64,000 nt of DNA from Nannochloropsis oceanica. Its lineage: Eukaryota; Sar; Eustigmatophyceae; Eustigmatales; Monodopsidaceae. Below, piece by piece: positions 53,621-64,000 of the stretch; position 1 is the stretch's first letter; each line of letters opens with the position of its first letter. Under the pieces are notes generated by a model. It was given only the letters and a program-made list of their open reading frames with translations. It did no database searches and was not told where the DNA came from. A program made the translations under genes and the position numbers. Location of the stretch: positions 372,001 through 436,000 of the forward strand of contig CP038114.1 of NCBI GenBank assembly GCA_004519485.1. The letters are read 5' to 3'.

Positions 53621-55750
53621 ATGCAAGCTCATCTACTGGCCACCGCCACGGGAGGAGGCAGCGTTTGGTGCAGCCCTCACCGCCAGCACCGTAGACGGCG
53701 GCCGCAGGGCACGCAGGCGTTTGTCGCCCCGCAGCTAAACATCGCGTGCCTCTTCCCCCGAGGACCCAATGGAAAACCCTACACCTCCTCCTCTCCCTTC
53801 CTCTCCAAATGTACCTCCGCCCCCCCCCCCTCGTTATCCCTGCTCGTATCTCTTCTCTCTCCGCAGCTCCTGCATAACGAATCCCGAAGCGAAAGGACAA
53901 TCAAACCTAACAGAGGTAACAGCAGCAGCAGCAGCAGGGTCAAGAGTACCGAGATACTCGCCCTTTCTGTTCCGCCTCCTTCCCAGACCCCCAACCTTCC
54001 CCCACCCCACAAACCATCCTCCACCGTCACGGCCGAGCGGAGGGCCCAGTCAATCATGAAGCAGCTCGAGCAGTCTCTGGGAGTTAAACGGAGGTATTTG
54101 TCCGACATGAGGCCTCCATTCCAACACTTCTACATGCGGGATTTAATCACTTGCATCCTTAGGGCAGTGCTACAGGCGGCGTTAGTCCCCGTTCAACGGA
54201 TTTTGGACGATATTCTAGAACAAATCCAGGAGGAGGACGATGAGGACTGGATGGAGGATGAGGAGGAGTACGACGAAGGGAAGGGCTTAATCCAAGTGGA
54301 CTTACCGGATTGGAAGTTGTATTTTCAAAACTTCAAATGGCGGGTGCTGGTGAACGTGGCAAGAAGTCTGGGGACCAAGACAATCCATTATAGCGTGCTG
54401 GACCCATTGGCGCTGCTGTGCTTGAGGCCCCGGACGGTGGACAGGCTTACCAAGGTCGGAGAGGAGGAAGGGAGGGAGGGAGGGCGGGAGGGAAAGGTGA
54501 ATCATCATATCATCTACTGAGTCTCTATGTATCATCTATGTCTCTATATCCCTTGTTCATAATTCTCTATCCTTTCTGTCCATACATCAACCTCACCTTC
54601 TCTTCCTTCCCTGATCCTCCTTCCCGGCCTCCTCGTCCTCCTCCTCCCCCTCCTCCTCCCCCTCCTCCTCCAGGATCCCATTCTCTCGGCCCGTCGAAAG
54701 GACACTCGCCTGGGGCGTCTTAATGCCTCCCATGCTATGCTCAAGACCGTGCTTTACGCAAACCTTACGTCCTCCCTCTCCAATCTCCTGTACGATTGCC
54801 TCCTGCTGGGATATGACTTGCTAATTGAAAGCTACCCGGAGTTTCGATTGGGGCCTCCCGGGCCGTTGCTTGTCATGCCTAAAAAGAAGGAGAAGAAAGA
54901 CGAGAAGAAGATGATGAAGATGAAGGAGGAGGAGGAGGAGGAAGAGGAGGAGGAGGAGGGAACAGATGGAGGGGGGAAGAGTTGGAGGGAGGGAAAGAGG
55001 ACGAAGGGGATGGAGGGCTGGGGGGAGAAGATCGTGATTCGAGAGGAGCGGGTGCTGTTTGATGTGGACAAGGAGGACGAGGAGAAGACGGAGGACGAAG
55101 AAGGAGGGAAGGAGGGAGGGGAGGGGAGCGGGAGTAGCAGTGGGAGTGGGAGCGAGGGAGGCTTTTTGAAAGTGCCCAACGGGATGATGGATGTAGTGAG
55201 CGTCCCTGCATCCCCTGTGTTGCTGTCACCAAGGGAGGAAGGGGGAAACGAAGGGGCAGTAGAAGAGAGGAGGGGGTTGATGGATATGGAGGGTCTGCAG
55301 ACTCCCCCTGTGGTGTTGTCGCCAAGGGAGGGCGGGGGGTGCGGGGAAGGGGGAGGGGGGGATGGAGGGGAGGAGGGGGAGGAACAAATAAGTGGAAGTG
55401 GGGAGAGAGGGGGGGAGGGAGAGGGGAGGGAAGGGGATGAAGAAGATAGGAGTATGATGATCTCGCCGAGGGGATCTTCAGTGGCGGACGAGAGAGAAGA
55501 GGGAGAGGAGACGGAGGAGGAGGAGGAGGAGGAGGAGGAGGTGGAGGAGGAGGAGGAGACAGAGACGGCACGGCACGAACGTCGTCGGCGAGAGGTCGCG
55601 GCTCGACTCCGCAACATCTTTCTAGTGAATGGCACGGCCTACGTGAGTAGCCTTGTGCTGATGCCCCTTGGTACATTTCTCCTACCCGGATGGGGAACAA
55701 CAGTGGGCATGATACTGGCAGACTGCGTGCCGCTGGTGGTGGGGCTGTGA
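53621..55750 (+). CDS. Unknown membrane protein, possible plastid target
   Basis: Two exons, 53621-54454 and 54674-55750, in phase; 636 aa. The N-terminal 40 residues are Arg/His/Ser-rich with TQAFVAP, an Ala-Phe motif, but lack a strong hydrophobic signal core. A conserved-looking region surrounds residues 140-280: QSIMKQLEQSLGVKRRYLSD, PPFQHFYMRDLITCILRAVL, PDWKLYFQNFKWRVLVNVAR, then exon 2 SARRKDTRLGRLNASHAMLK and YANLTSSLSNLLYDCLLLGY. A ~200-residue Glu/Gly/Ser insert follows, and the C-terminus ends with two hydrophobic stretches (GTAYVSSLVLMPLGTFLLPG; VGMILADCVPLVVGL). Not recognised. The late hydrophobic ends and tandem Tyr/Leu helices suggest a membrane-embedded scaffold (inference). 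Confidence 0.6.
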
Positions 55751-56271
55751 ACACATGCGGGCCCAGCCCATCGCCGTCTCCCCCATTAGAGAGTGATGAC
55801 GGGGAGATGGACGGAGAGGAGGGCGAGAGGGATGGCGGGCGGGAAGGAGACATAGGTGGGAAGGGGGAGGAAGGAGGCAGGAGGGAGGGAGGGAGCGAAA
55901 CGGGTAGAAGCGAGGGAGGGCGGGAGGGAGGGAGGGGTGTGCGAATCAAATGAATGGAAGGGAAATAGAAAGGAAAGGAGGGAGAGAGACAGTCAAGAGA
56001 ATGATTGAAATCACACACATGCTCTATCAACCACATTTCAGAGGGGACGAAGTCAAAGAACAAGAGGTACATAAATACATAATACATAACATACACGTGT
56101 TCATTATTCCTTTGCATTACGTTTGACGTAATCTCGCGTACTCGCTTGCCTCTTTCTCTTTCTCGCCGCACCTTATGGGTGGGGATTTGCCTCCCCCTCC
56201 TCCCTCTTCCTCCTGTCCCTCCTCCTCCTCCCCCCTCTTTTTTCTCCGTCTCTTCCTCCACTGTTTCACCT
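55751..56271. other. Convergent intergenic ~520 bp
   Basis: 3' flanks of two converging genes: GGGA-rich at first, A+T-rich at 56030-56130. No gene seen. Confidence 0.5.
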
Positions 56272-56297
56272 TCAGCGCAATGCCTGCCGTGCTCCTC

Positions 56298-56331
<34 letters not shown>

Positions 56332-57795
56332 TTTTCCACCTCCTCCTTCTCTAGATGAGTAATACCACGCCGTGTATTGTTGCTGTTGCTCAAGTGTCAG
56401 ACCCTTCCAATATTCATCAAACTGTTGTTGCGCAGTGCCACCTCCTTCCTTCCCTCCCTCCCTCCCTCTTGCGTGTGCCTGCGATACGGTCGATTGATGC
56501 TGCTGATGCTGCTGCTGCAGCTGAAGTGAATGTGCTTGTCCCCTTCCTCCGTCCCTTCCCTCCCCTCCTCCCATTCCTACCGCGGCATACAGTCGTTGCT
56601 GCTGCTGCTGTTCTTGCCTCCGTGGCTGCGCTAGCCTCAAGAAATCTGCGGCAAATCTTACCCTCTCATCCAATCCTCCCTCGTACACTGCCACCCCTAC
56701 CTCCTCCTCACTCTTCACGACGGAGGGAGGAAGAGAGGGAGGGAGGGAGCGAAGGAGGGGGGTTGTGTTGTCCATACCCCACGTGAGGATCTCTGCTTCT
56801 GCAAGTACTGAGGGTGGACGCCCCGTGCGGAGCATGAATCGAAAGTTCAGAACCTGCTCACGAACAGAGAGGGCGATGGCGGGTTCGAAGGAGGGGGGGA
56901 GGCCTGGAGGGAAGGAGGGAGGTGGGTAGAAAACATGGGAAGGCGGGAGGGAGGGGGGGAGGGAGGGAGGGAGGGAGGGCTTGCTTTTCATATACCTAAG
57001 TCGGCCACCGTGTGCATGGCGAGGAGTTCTGGGGCATTGAGAGGGTCAAAAACGTCCCATTCAATGATTTCTTTGTAGGTTAGACCGCCTGGCCCGCGGA
57101 CATTGAGGAGGATGGGGCAGAGGTGTCCTCTTACTGGTTCTGGTGGTTGTACTTGTGATGCCGGCGGGTGGGAAGGGGACGACGATGGGGACGATGAGGT
57201 GGAGGTGTAGATAGGGGAGAGGAGGGCTACATCATGCGCGTAGGTGACGAGCTGTTTTCTGTGATTGATGGGTAGAGTGCCCGAAGGACGGCAGGGGAGG
57301 GGTGTGAGAGGTTAAAAATCAGGGATGCTGGCCATTCCTTTTCCACTCTCCCGCTCTCTGGCATCCTCTCATCCCTTCATCACTCCACCATCTGCCCACG
57401 CGTATATTTACATACCTTATACTGTGAGCGATGCGTCGCTCAAACTCTTGCGGGGCCGGTAGCTCTAAATCCACACACAATTGCCTTGCCCATTGCTCAG
57501 GAGTGAGGGAGGAGTCATGCGGATCGATGGAGAAGGAGTCGATCACACGAATGCCGCCAATGTCCACGTCGATACGGATGGGAATGAGTGTCGGGATGAA
57601 GGGAGGGAGGGAGGAAGGAGGGAAGGGAGAAGGGAGACCGGGGAGTGCGGCGAGTTGCGTGTAGATAGGGAGGCGACGGGAGCCGCGGGAGGGGATGGAT
57701 GGGGAAAGGGAACGAGGAGGGGAACGAGCAGCCATGGCAGGTGGCGAAGTGGCAGTTGGATGTGCCCGTCCTTTCTCTTTGTTCTGTGTGGGCAT
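56272..57795 (-). CDS. SNF5/SMARCB1-like chromatin remodeller subunit
   Basis: Three exons: 57795-57416, 57258-56996 and 56903-56272; phases agree, up to 424 aa. An alternative start is the ATG at 57735 (MAARSPPRS). Repeat 1 of the SNF5 domain: IPIRIDVDIGGIRVIDSFSI, LTPEQWARQLCVDLELP, EFERRIAHSIRKQ. Repeat 2: LCPILLNVRGPGGLTYKEII, EWDVFDPLNAPELLA, FEPAIALSVREQVLNF. The two repeats in tandem are the hallmark of SNF5/INI1/BSH, the core subunit of SWI/SNF ATP-dependent nucleosome remodellers, in the nucleus. The C-terminus is a Gln-rich tail with GLTLEQQQQYTAWYYSS. The N-terminal winged-helix part of animal INI1 is absent. Confidence 0.88.
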
Positions 57796-57979
57796 GTATA
57801 GAAGAAGTTCAGGGGAAGGAGGGCGGGTTGTGTGTGTTAAGACAATGCGAGAAACGCTTTGGCGAGGCGCGTATAGTTGTTCTTTGTCCTCTCACTCCTT
57901 CCGTATTTGTCTACACTCACCCTCTATCCTCACTTTTCATCCAGCCCCACTCACGGGTCGAAATTTTCCTCATCCTTTT

Positions 57980-59626
57980 CATGACGGAAGCAGCTACAGG
58001 AACCGGAGGTGGCATCGGCAGCCCCTGGAGCCCTAAACTGTCGCTTCTCCACCGTCACCCCGCCCCCCCGCGAGTACTACGGCTGCCTCTGCCTCTTTCT
58101 CCTTGCCCTTGAAGATCTTTGGCCGCTACTACTACGCCCTAGACTCTCTGTCAGTAAAAATTTCGACTGCTTCAGAGACAGGCACGGTGCTGAGGAATGT
58201 CTTGCTCGACACACAAGGGGACAGGTTGGTGGTCAAAGACTGTGCGCGAAGAGTGACGACGCCGGCCACTACTGCTGCTGATAGTGACAGCGTGCTTTCC
58301 TACCTCAGCGCGTCAATGCTGGATCCTAATTCTTTACAGGGATGCGATGTTCATGATGGTGAGGCGGTCAACGGGCAGGGGACAGACGAAGAAGATATAA
58401 GTGCGGAAGACATGACCAAGGGGGCGGAAGAAAAGGAGGAATCGCGGCGGCGGAGGAATACGAGGGTAGGGAGTGATTATCTAAACGCGGAGCTCGATGC
58501 TTGTAATCTTGCTCAAGGCAATGTGTTTTTATCTCCGGGATTTCAAAGGGCCGCAGGGGAAGAGGGAGGGCAGGAAGGAGAAGGAGTGGAAAATGCGTCA
58601 GACGAGATGGTTTCCGTGTCTTTGGCACCGGTGGTGTTGTTCAATGGTTCATCATCTTCCTCCTCTTAGTCTTCTTCTTCTACACCCTCCTCAATGCTAT
58701 TTTTAAATGTCATCGTTCCGGGAAGCAGCAGCAGCAGCATCAGTGGTATTGGTAACAGCCCTGCTGCCTTGCTGGCCGACGAGTTGGATTTATTGGAAGG
58801 CTTTCTGGGCCTCTCCCCTTCCTCCTCCTCCTTCCCCGCCTCATACTCCAGCTCCTCCTCTTCCTCCACAACCTTCAACGACAAGCTGTACCCAGGACAA
58901 ATTTTGGGAAGACATCACACCCAAGCAACAGCAGCCATAGCAGCAGCACCAGCAGCAGCAGCAGAACCTACGCTTTTCGGCCTCGATTTCAATGCCCCTC
59001 CATCCACAGCGAACGACCCCTCCCTCCCTCCCTCCCTCCCCTCCATCCTGACCATCAAAAGCTACGACAGCACGCGCCTTGCCTCCCAGGTCCAGTGGAG
59101 CATGCGCGCCCTCCAACCTCCCCCTTCATCTTTCCCTTCCTATCTCCCTGCCTCCTCCCTGGCCTTGCCCATCTTTGACCTTCGCATCTGTGGAGTGCCC
59201 GTCTTCTCGAGTAATTGCAGTAGCAGCAGCAGTAGCAGCAGTAGTAGCAACTGGCTTGGGGTCATCGACTCTCTTTCTCCCAGTCACGCATTCGACTCTT
59301 TCCGTGCTTGGGCCTTGCGCGATAGCCCCGTTTTCTCCTCGTCCTCCTCCCCTTCCTCGGACTTGTGTGACGTCGATGCTGCTGATAGTTTCATCTGCCA
59401 TCTTCCTCCTTCTCTTTTTCAGGAAGCTGCTACCATCAGCAACAGCAGCAGCAGCAGCGGCGGCGGCGGCCTCCTGCTTCCGTCCCTTCTCTTCCACTTG
59501 CGAGAACGCTTGTTTGAGGTGGGAGGACAGGAGGACGAGAGAGGGAAGGAGGAGGGGCTGCTGACGCTGCCATTGGCCGACCTGCTCTCATCCCCTTCCG
59601 AAGATGGGAATCCCAACCGGACTTAA
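57980..59626 (+). CDS. Ser-rich unknown gene, start unclear
   Basis: One reading frame runs from about 58037 to 59626 and is interrupted only by TAG at 58667-58669. That TAG follows a pyrimidine tract (TCTTCCTCCTCTTAG) and looks like a 3' splice site, so a short in-frame intron (39 or 60 nt) is likely. The frame has no ATG near its start; the first exon may begin at the ATG at 57981, but I could not find an in-phase junction. Folded-looking parts: KIFGRYYYALDSLSVKISTA, VLLDTQGDRLVVKDCA, LTIKSYDSTRLASQVQWSMR, IFDLRICGVPVF, HAFDSFRAWAL. The rest is Ser/Pro/Ala repeats. No family recognised. Confidence 0.45.
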
Positions 59627-60673
59627 CTCATCGTGCTAGGGGATGGGGGAAGGGAGGGAGAGAGGGACTGGTGGTACCTGAGCAATCACGTCATCTTCGG
59701 CACACTCTGCCTCTGCTCTCTCTGCGTCGTACTTGACCACGCCGCCGGAAGGGTCGGCCTGGCAAGCAAACTGCCTCTCCCTCCTCCTGCGGTTCCTCCC
59801 TCGTTCCCTCCCTGTGTGCTGCCCCCGCTGTCTGTCAGGGGCAAGAGGAGTACGACAAACACATGAATGTGTGTGTAAGGCCAGCGTGACACCTCCATCT
59901 CTTTCAAGAGAACAATTTTTTGTCGGGCAGGGATGGGAGCGTGTGTCGGTTCAAACCTTTGATCGTGATACTGGTAGTATTGACGTCTCTGGTGGTGATG
60001 GCAGCGGAGGGAAGAGGGTGGTGGTGGAAGAGGAAGGCAGGAGAGGAAGAGGTGGAGATGAGGGGGAGGGAGGGGGAGGGAGGGGGGAGGGAGGGGTGTG
60101 TGGATCAGAGGTAAGGAGGGGAGTGCAGGAGGTGGTGGGTACGGCGAGGAGGAGGGATAGAGGGGGAGGGAGGGCAGGAAGGAGAGATGAGTAGAGGAAT
60201 CAATGTGGTGCATGTCATGGTGGCTTGGGAGAAGAGGCATACCTCCACGATCGGACGTACGATACTCGTTCTCGAGGAAAGCCAAGTTGAAAGGGAATAG
60301 ACGAATGCGTAGGATGTTAAGGATGAATGAATCAAAGCACTTGATAAATTTGAAAAAAAGGCAACTTCATCCCCTCGTCGTCCTCCTCCCACTCGCTCTT
60401 CATGTCATTGTTCAAGTCGTTAGTTTTCTAGTTTTTTTTTTTAATTTTCTTCTGTTTCGCGGTGCCCGTCGTTTGGGACGAGTGCGTCGGTCAATGCAAG
60501 CTTTCGCTCTCAGAGTTCTGTTTATTTTGCTGGTGCCGTTACTGTGGCTTTCGTCTCCGGTGCAGAAAATGTTAATCCTCCTCCTCCTCCTCCTCCTCCC
60601 CCTCCTCCCAATTGAATTTATCTCTAGCTTGGCTCCAAAAATATGTGCTTTGATTGATTGACCTTTACCACCA

Positions 60674-60704
<31 letters not shown>

Positions 60705-60979
60705 GTAAGTACAACTACTTTTCCACCGCTGCTATTCCTTCTTTTTCTTTTACGGGGGATGTAATTCTATACTTTCTACCACTGGCCATCTTTTAAAATC
60801 TCCTTCCTCCCCCTCCTCTTCCTCCTCCACCTCATTCATTCTCCTCCACAACGCCCCTACCCCTACAGACAGACAAAAGTCACACGAATAAATAAATTAA
60901 TCTATGGATGCCTACCCACGTAAAATAAATATATCTACGTCTCATATAATCCTACTATCACCAGCCCACCTTCTTTCTC
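59627..60979. other. Intergenic ~1.35 kb
   Basis: 3' flanks of converging genes. It contains GGGA-rich stretches (60060-60180), a T-run (60430), and A+T-rich sequence with AATAAATAAATTAA (60887-60900), a possible minus/plus poly(A) zone. Open frames here carry no domains. Confidence 0.5.
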
Positions 60980-63473
60980 CTAAACCCTCCCTCCCTCCCT
61001 TTCTCCCTCCCTCCCTCCCTGTACCTGCCTCCTATCCAAAACCTTCTTTAGCACTTCATTGGCATACCTTAACCTCTTCATCAAATGCCTCGCGCTCTGC
61101 TGCTCTTCCTCGGAGACCTCCACCCCCTCCTCAATCCCTCCCTCCCTCGCTTCCAGCTTGGCTAGAGACGAAATGGAATGCATCTCTCGTTCTCCGTTGG
61201 CGTTTGCATAGCTGGAGGGTGGAAGGGAGGGAGGATGGGAAGAAGGGAAAGGGAGGGAGGGAGGGAGGGAAGGAGGGAAGGGAAGAAAGGTGAGAACGAT
61301 AGATGTGCCGATGGAAAAAGGGAGGAGAGGACGGGAAGAAAGGAAATAGAGGAAAGGAAGAGGGGGGGGATGCGTACGTGATGAGGCGGCCTTCGTTGGA
61401 CAGGAGGAGCTCAGTCCGATCTTGGAAGAGGAATTGAATCACCCTGTGGGTGATTGTATGTGTTTAGGTGATTGTAATTGAGTGATATGATTAGGTGATT
61501 GTAATTTAAAAGAGCGTGGGATAAGACGACCAAAAACGAGGAAAACGGAGGTTGAGGCATTGATGTATAGACGGCAAGAAAGATTGACCTCCTCCCTCCC
61601 TCCCTCTTCCCCTCCCTCCCTCTTCCTCTCTCTCCCTCTTCCCCTCCCTCCTTCTCCCCCTCCTTACCCGGAAGAAAGCCGGAACATCACAGCGTGCTTT
61701 GTCTGCAGCCATCGGCGGACATACACCAACTCCTTCCTTTCTTCCTCTCCCGCCTCCTCCTCCTCGCCCCCCGCCCCTTCCTCCCTCCCGCCCTTCTTCC
61801 CTCCTTTGAGCGTGGTGGATTTGCGTCGCCGCGAGGAGGGAGGGAGGGAGGGAGGGGAGGGAGAGACTTTGACCTTGGATGACGCACTGCGTTCCCGCTG
61901 CTCCAACTGAGGAAGGGGGGAGGGGGGGAGGGAGGGAGAGAGGAAGTGAATGAAAAACGTGAGAATCTGCACTGTTGTATGGATCATCGTATCCATCACT
62001 TTCCCCCCCCCTCCCTGCCTGCCTCCCTCCCTTTTCCCCTCCTCACCAGGTAGGAACGGAAGTGCTTGACAAGTGAGACTTTTTTGTAGAGCTCGGGAGG
62101 ATAGATCTCGAGGAGGAAATGACGCTCGATCGGGGGGGGGGGAGGGCTGAGGCAGGGAGGAAGAGCAGGAGGGAGGGAGGGAGGGAGGGAGGGAGGGAGG
62201 GAGAAAGGGAAGGGTGGACGACATTGTGAGTGGTTTCTCCCGCACATTAGTTGTAACAAGACAAGCAAATTGTCTATCCTTCTCTCCCTTGGTCCTTACC
62301 TTCCTCCACTCGATGATGACGACGACGACCGTTCGATGTAACGGGCCCGGAGACCCTGGGCGTCCACCACCAGCTTCGTCGAGTCGTTGAAGTATGCTCC
62401 GGCACTGGGGGAGGGAGGGAGGAAGAAAGCGATGAGGTGAGAGGATGAAGATGGAAAAAGGGGGGGTTGGTTTGAGGGAGGGTATAAAGGCGAGAAACGA
62501 TGAGATTTAACGTAAAAAAAGGGGTGGGGGGAGGGAAGGAGGTACCTTCCGTCGTTGTGGAGGAATCCCAGGCCGTACTTGCTCGTGTAGTCGACGTAAG
62601 AATTCACCCACACCTAGACAAAGTAGGGAGGGAAGGAGGGAGGGAGGGAAGGAAGGTGGAACTGAGAAGGCCGATTGATTTGTGTGCGTGGACATTTTAT
62701 TCTACCACCCCCCTTCCTTCTCTTACACCTGCCTTCCCTCCCTACCTGTGGCCGCGACTCAAAAGGCGGCAACGGACAATACTTCAATTTCGACCTGTCA
62801 TTGAGGCCACGGGCCAGGGTGTCTTGAAGGACCTCCAGGGCATCTTCGCTGCCCGTGGCTGGATGAGGGGGAGGGACGGAGGGACGGAGGATGGGACCGG
62901 AGTGGAATGGGTTGAGAGCGTACATAAGGGAAAATTATGGCCTTGATTGCGAGTCGTCCATGCTTTCACCTTCTTCTCGTCTTTCTTTTTCTCCTCCCTC
63001 CTCCTCCCCCTCCTCCTCCACATCGGCTGTCTTTCCTTACCTTGTCTCTTCGTTGTTATCCGTCTTGATGCCGTGGGAGTGCATCCAGCAGGAGCAGCAG
63101 CCGGAGTAGTAGAATGGTGCTTAGAGGAGGAGGAGGGAGTAGTGGAAGAAGAGGAGGAGGAGAAGGAAGAAGCCGAGGCACATTTCGGACGAGCGGTGGC
63201 TGATGGGGGGCAGGAAGAGGGGGAGGACGAAGAGGAGGAGCGGAAGGGGGAGCGGTGGGCAGTCTCTATTATTTTCTGGCTGCAAGAGGAGGAGGAGGAG
63301 GAGGACAGGTGGGAGGGAGAGGAGGAGGTCCGAACCACTACAACAGCTGAAGTAGCTGGGGAGGAACAGAGGCGACGGGGCGAGGAGGGAGGGAGGGAAG
63401 GTACGACGGTTCTGGCTGATTTTCTGGCAATGCGTGGAGGGAGAGGGAGGGGTTGGGTGTTATCTTCTTCTCT

Positions 63474-63505
<32 letters not shown>

Positions 63506-63830
63506 ATGCTGTTGTGCTGGCTGTGGTTAATTTTGCTTGTGTTGGGAGTCGTGAGAAGATGGGTGTCACGTCCCCTTCCTTTTCCGTGTGCCTCCGCGTG
63601 TGCTGAGGAGAGAAGGCTCGCGCTGATGCCGCTGCCGTTTTACAAACAGTAACAGTAGCAGTACGACAAACACTTTTCTCAGCAGCAGCACAAGCAGAGG
63701 GGGGTGGTGACGATGGGGGCGAGGAACAGGACGAGGAGGAGGAGGAGGAGGAGGAGGAGGAGGAGGGGGGAGTGTCAAAGATGACCTCTCTCCTTCTCTG
63801 TGCTGCTGGTGCCGTGTTTAAGCTGGCTAC

Positions 63831-63867
<37 letters not shown>

Positions 63868-64000
63868 CAGCCGGCCGCGTACGCCGGCGTGGAGGATGAA
63901 GAGTAGGAAAGCTGCTTCTTTTTGAGACTGGCAGCCACAGCAGCAGTAGCAGTAGCAGCAGCAGCAGTAACAGCAGCAGTAGCAGTGGTGCGGGTGCTGG
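60980..64000 (-). CDS. PLK: Polo-like kinase, C-terminal part (partial)
   Basis: The gene enters from the right edge. Exons on minus: 64000-63041 (open to the edge), 62858-62746, 62613-62546, 62404-62300, 62146-62047, 61906-61668, 61443-61378 and 61211-60980; all phases agree. The first exon is a Ser/Ala-rich linker. Polo box 1: WVNSYVDYTSKYGLGFLHND, AYFNDSTKLVVD, then EIYPPELYKKVSLVKHFRSY. Polo box 2: YVRRWLQTKHAVMFRLSSG, VIQFLFQDRTELLLSNEGR, LITYAN, MKRLRYANEVLKKVL. Two polo boxes are diagnostic of PLK, which docks phosphorylated partners at centrosomes, kinetochores and the cleavage site. The kinase domain should lie just beyond 64000. A Lys/Glu/Gly/Arg-rich insert (KKGGREEGAGG) sits between the boxes. 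The last exon could continue by splicing past GCAG|GTACAG. Confidence 0.88.

Noticed and set aside
59686-60285. 199-codon minus-strand open frame
   Set aside because: Pro/Leu-rich translation of GGGA repeats; no domain and no splice support.

Overview
The window reads as nuclear DNA of a small-genome photosynthetic eukaryote, most likely a stramenopile (heterokont) alga. A eustigmatophyte of the Nannochloropsis/Microchloropsis type is my best guess, by inference and not by comparison. The evidence is threefold. Genes are dense (about 18 in 64 kb) with few, short GT-AG introns. At least two nuclear proteins begin with a signal peptide running into an Ala-Phe motif (SEAF|VVP in the Tic110-like protein, CEAF|HGV in a small protein), which is the bipartite plastid address of algae with secondary red plastids. 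Introns and low-complexity exons are full of CCCT/GGGA tetranucleotide runs.

Layout. Positions 1-7068 hold two head-to-tail units of exactly 3534 bp, each carrying the same six-exon gene (339 codons, family unknown) beside a CA microsatellite. A third unit (from 7069) and a remnant (11272-11640) are interrupted by foreign DNA: about 425 bp at 7556-7980 and a virus fossil at about 8456-11220. The fossil has a VLTF3-like late transcription factor of giant-virus (Nucleocytoviricota) type, an unknown gene with a duplicated tail, and a fibre-like repeat protein on the other strand.

From 11.9 kb on the DNA is ordinary, gene-dense host sequence: a methionine-salvage fusion enzyme (degenerate ARD + MtnB + MtnC, minus); a C2-domain polyQ protein (plus); DDRGK1/UFBP1 (minus); a very large Ser-rich coiled-coil protein with UVR-like motifs (plus); a multi-pass membrane protein (plus); a Tic110-like plastid translocon protein (plus); a 1054-aa unknown (plus); a 247-aa unknown (minus); a seven-exon bestrophin (plus); a tail-anchored ROK-type fructokinase (minus); a spinster-like MFS transporter (minus); a small plastid-targeted protein (plus); a 960-aa helical-repeat candidate (minus); a 636-aa membrane protein (plus); SNF5/SMARCB1 (minus); a Ser-rich unknown (plus); and the C-terminal two polo boxes of a polo-like kinase running off the right edge (minus).

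The genes do not form a pathway; neighbours are functionally unrelated, as expected for a eukaryotic chromosome. Most exon boundaries were checked by reading phase across every junction and by GT/AG (one GC) splice signals. The most interesting items are the recent 3.5-kb tandem array with a virus fossil inserted in one copy, the three-domain methionine-salvage fusion with an apparently dead ARD domain, and the membrane-anchored fructokinase that lacks the usual ROK zinc motif.
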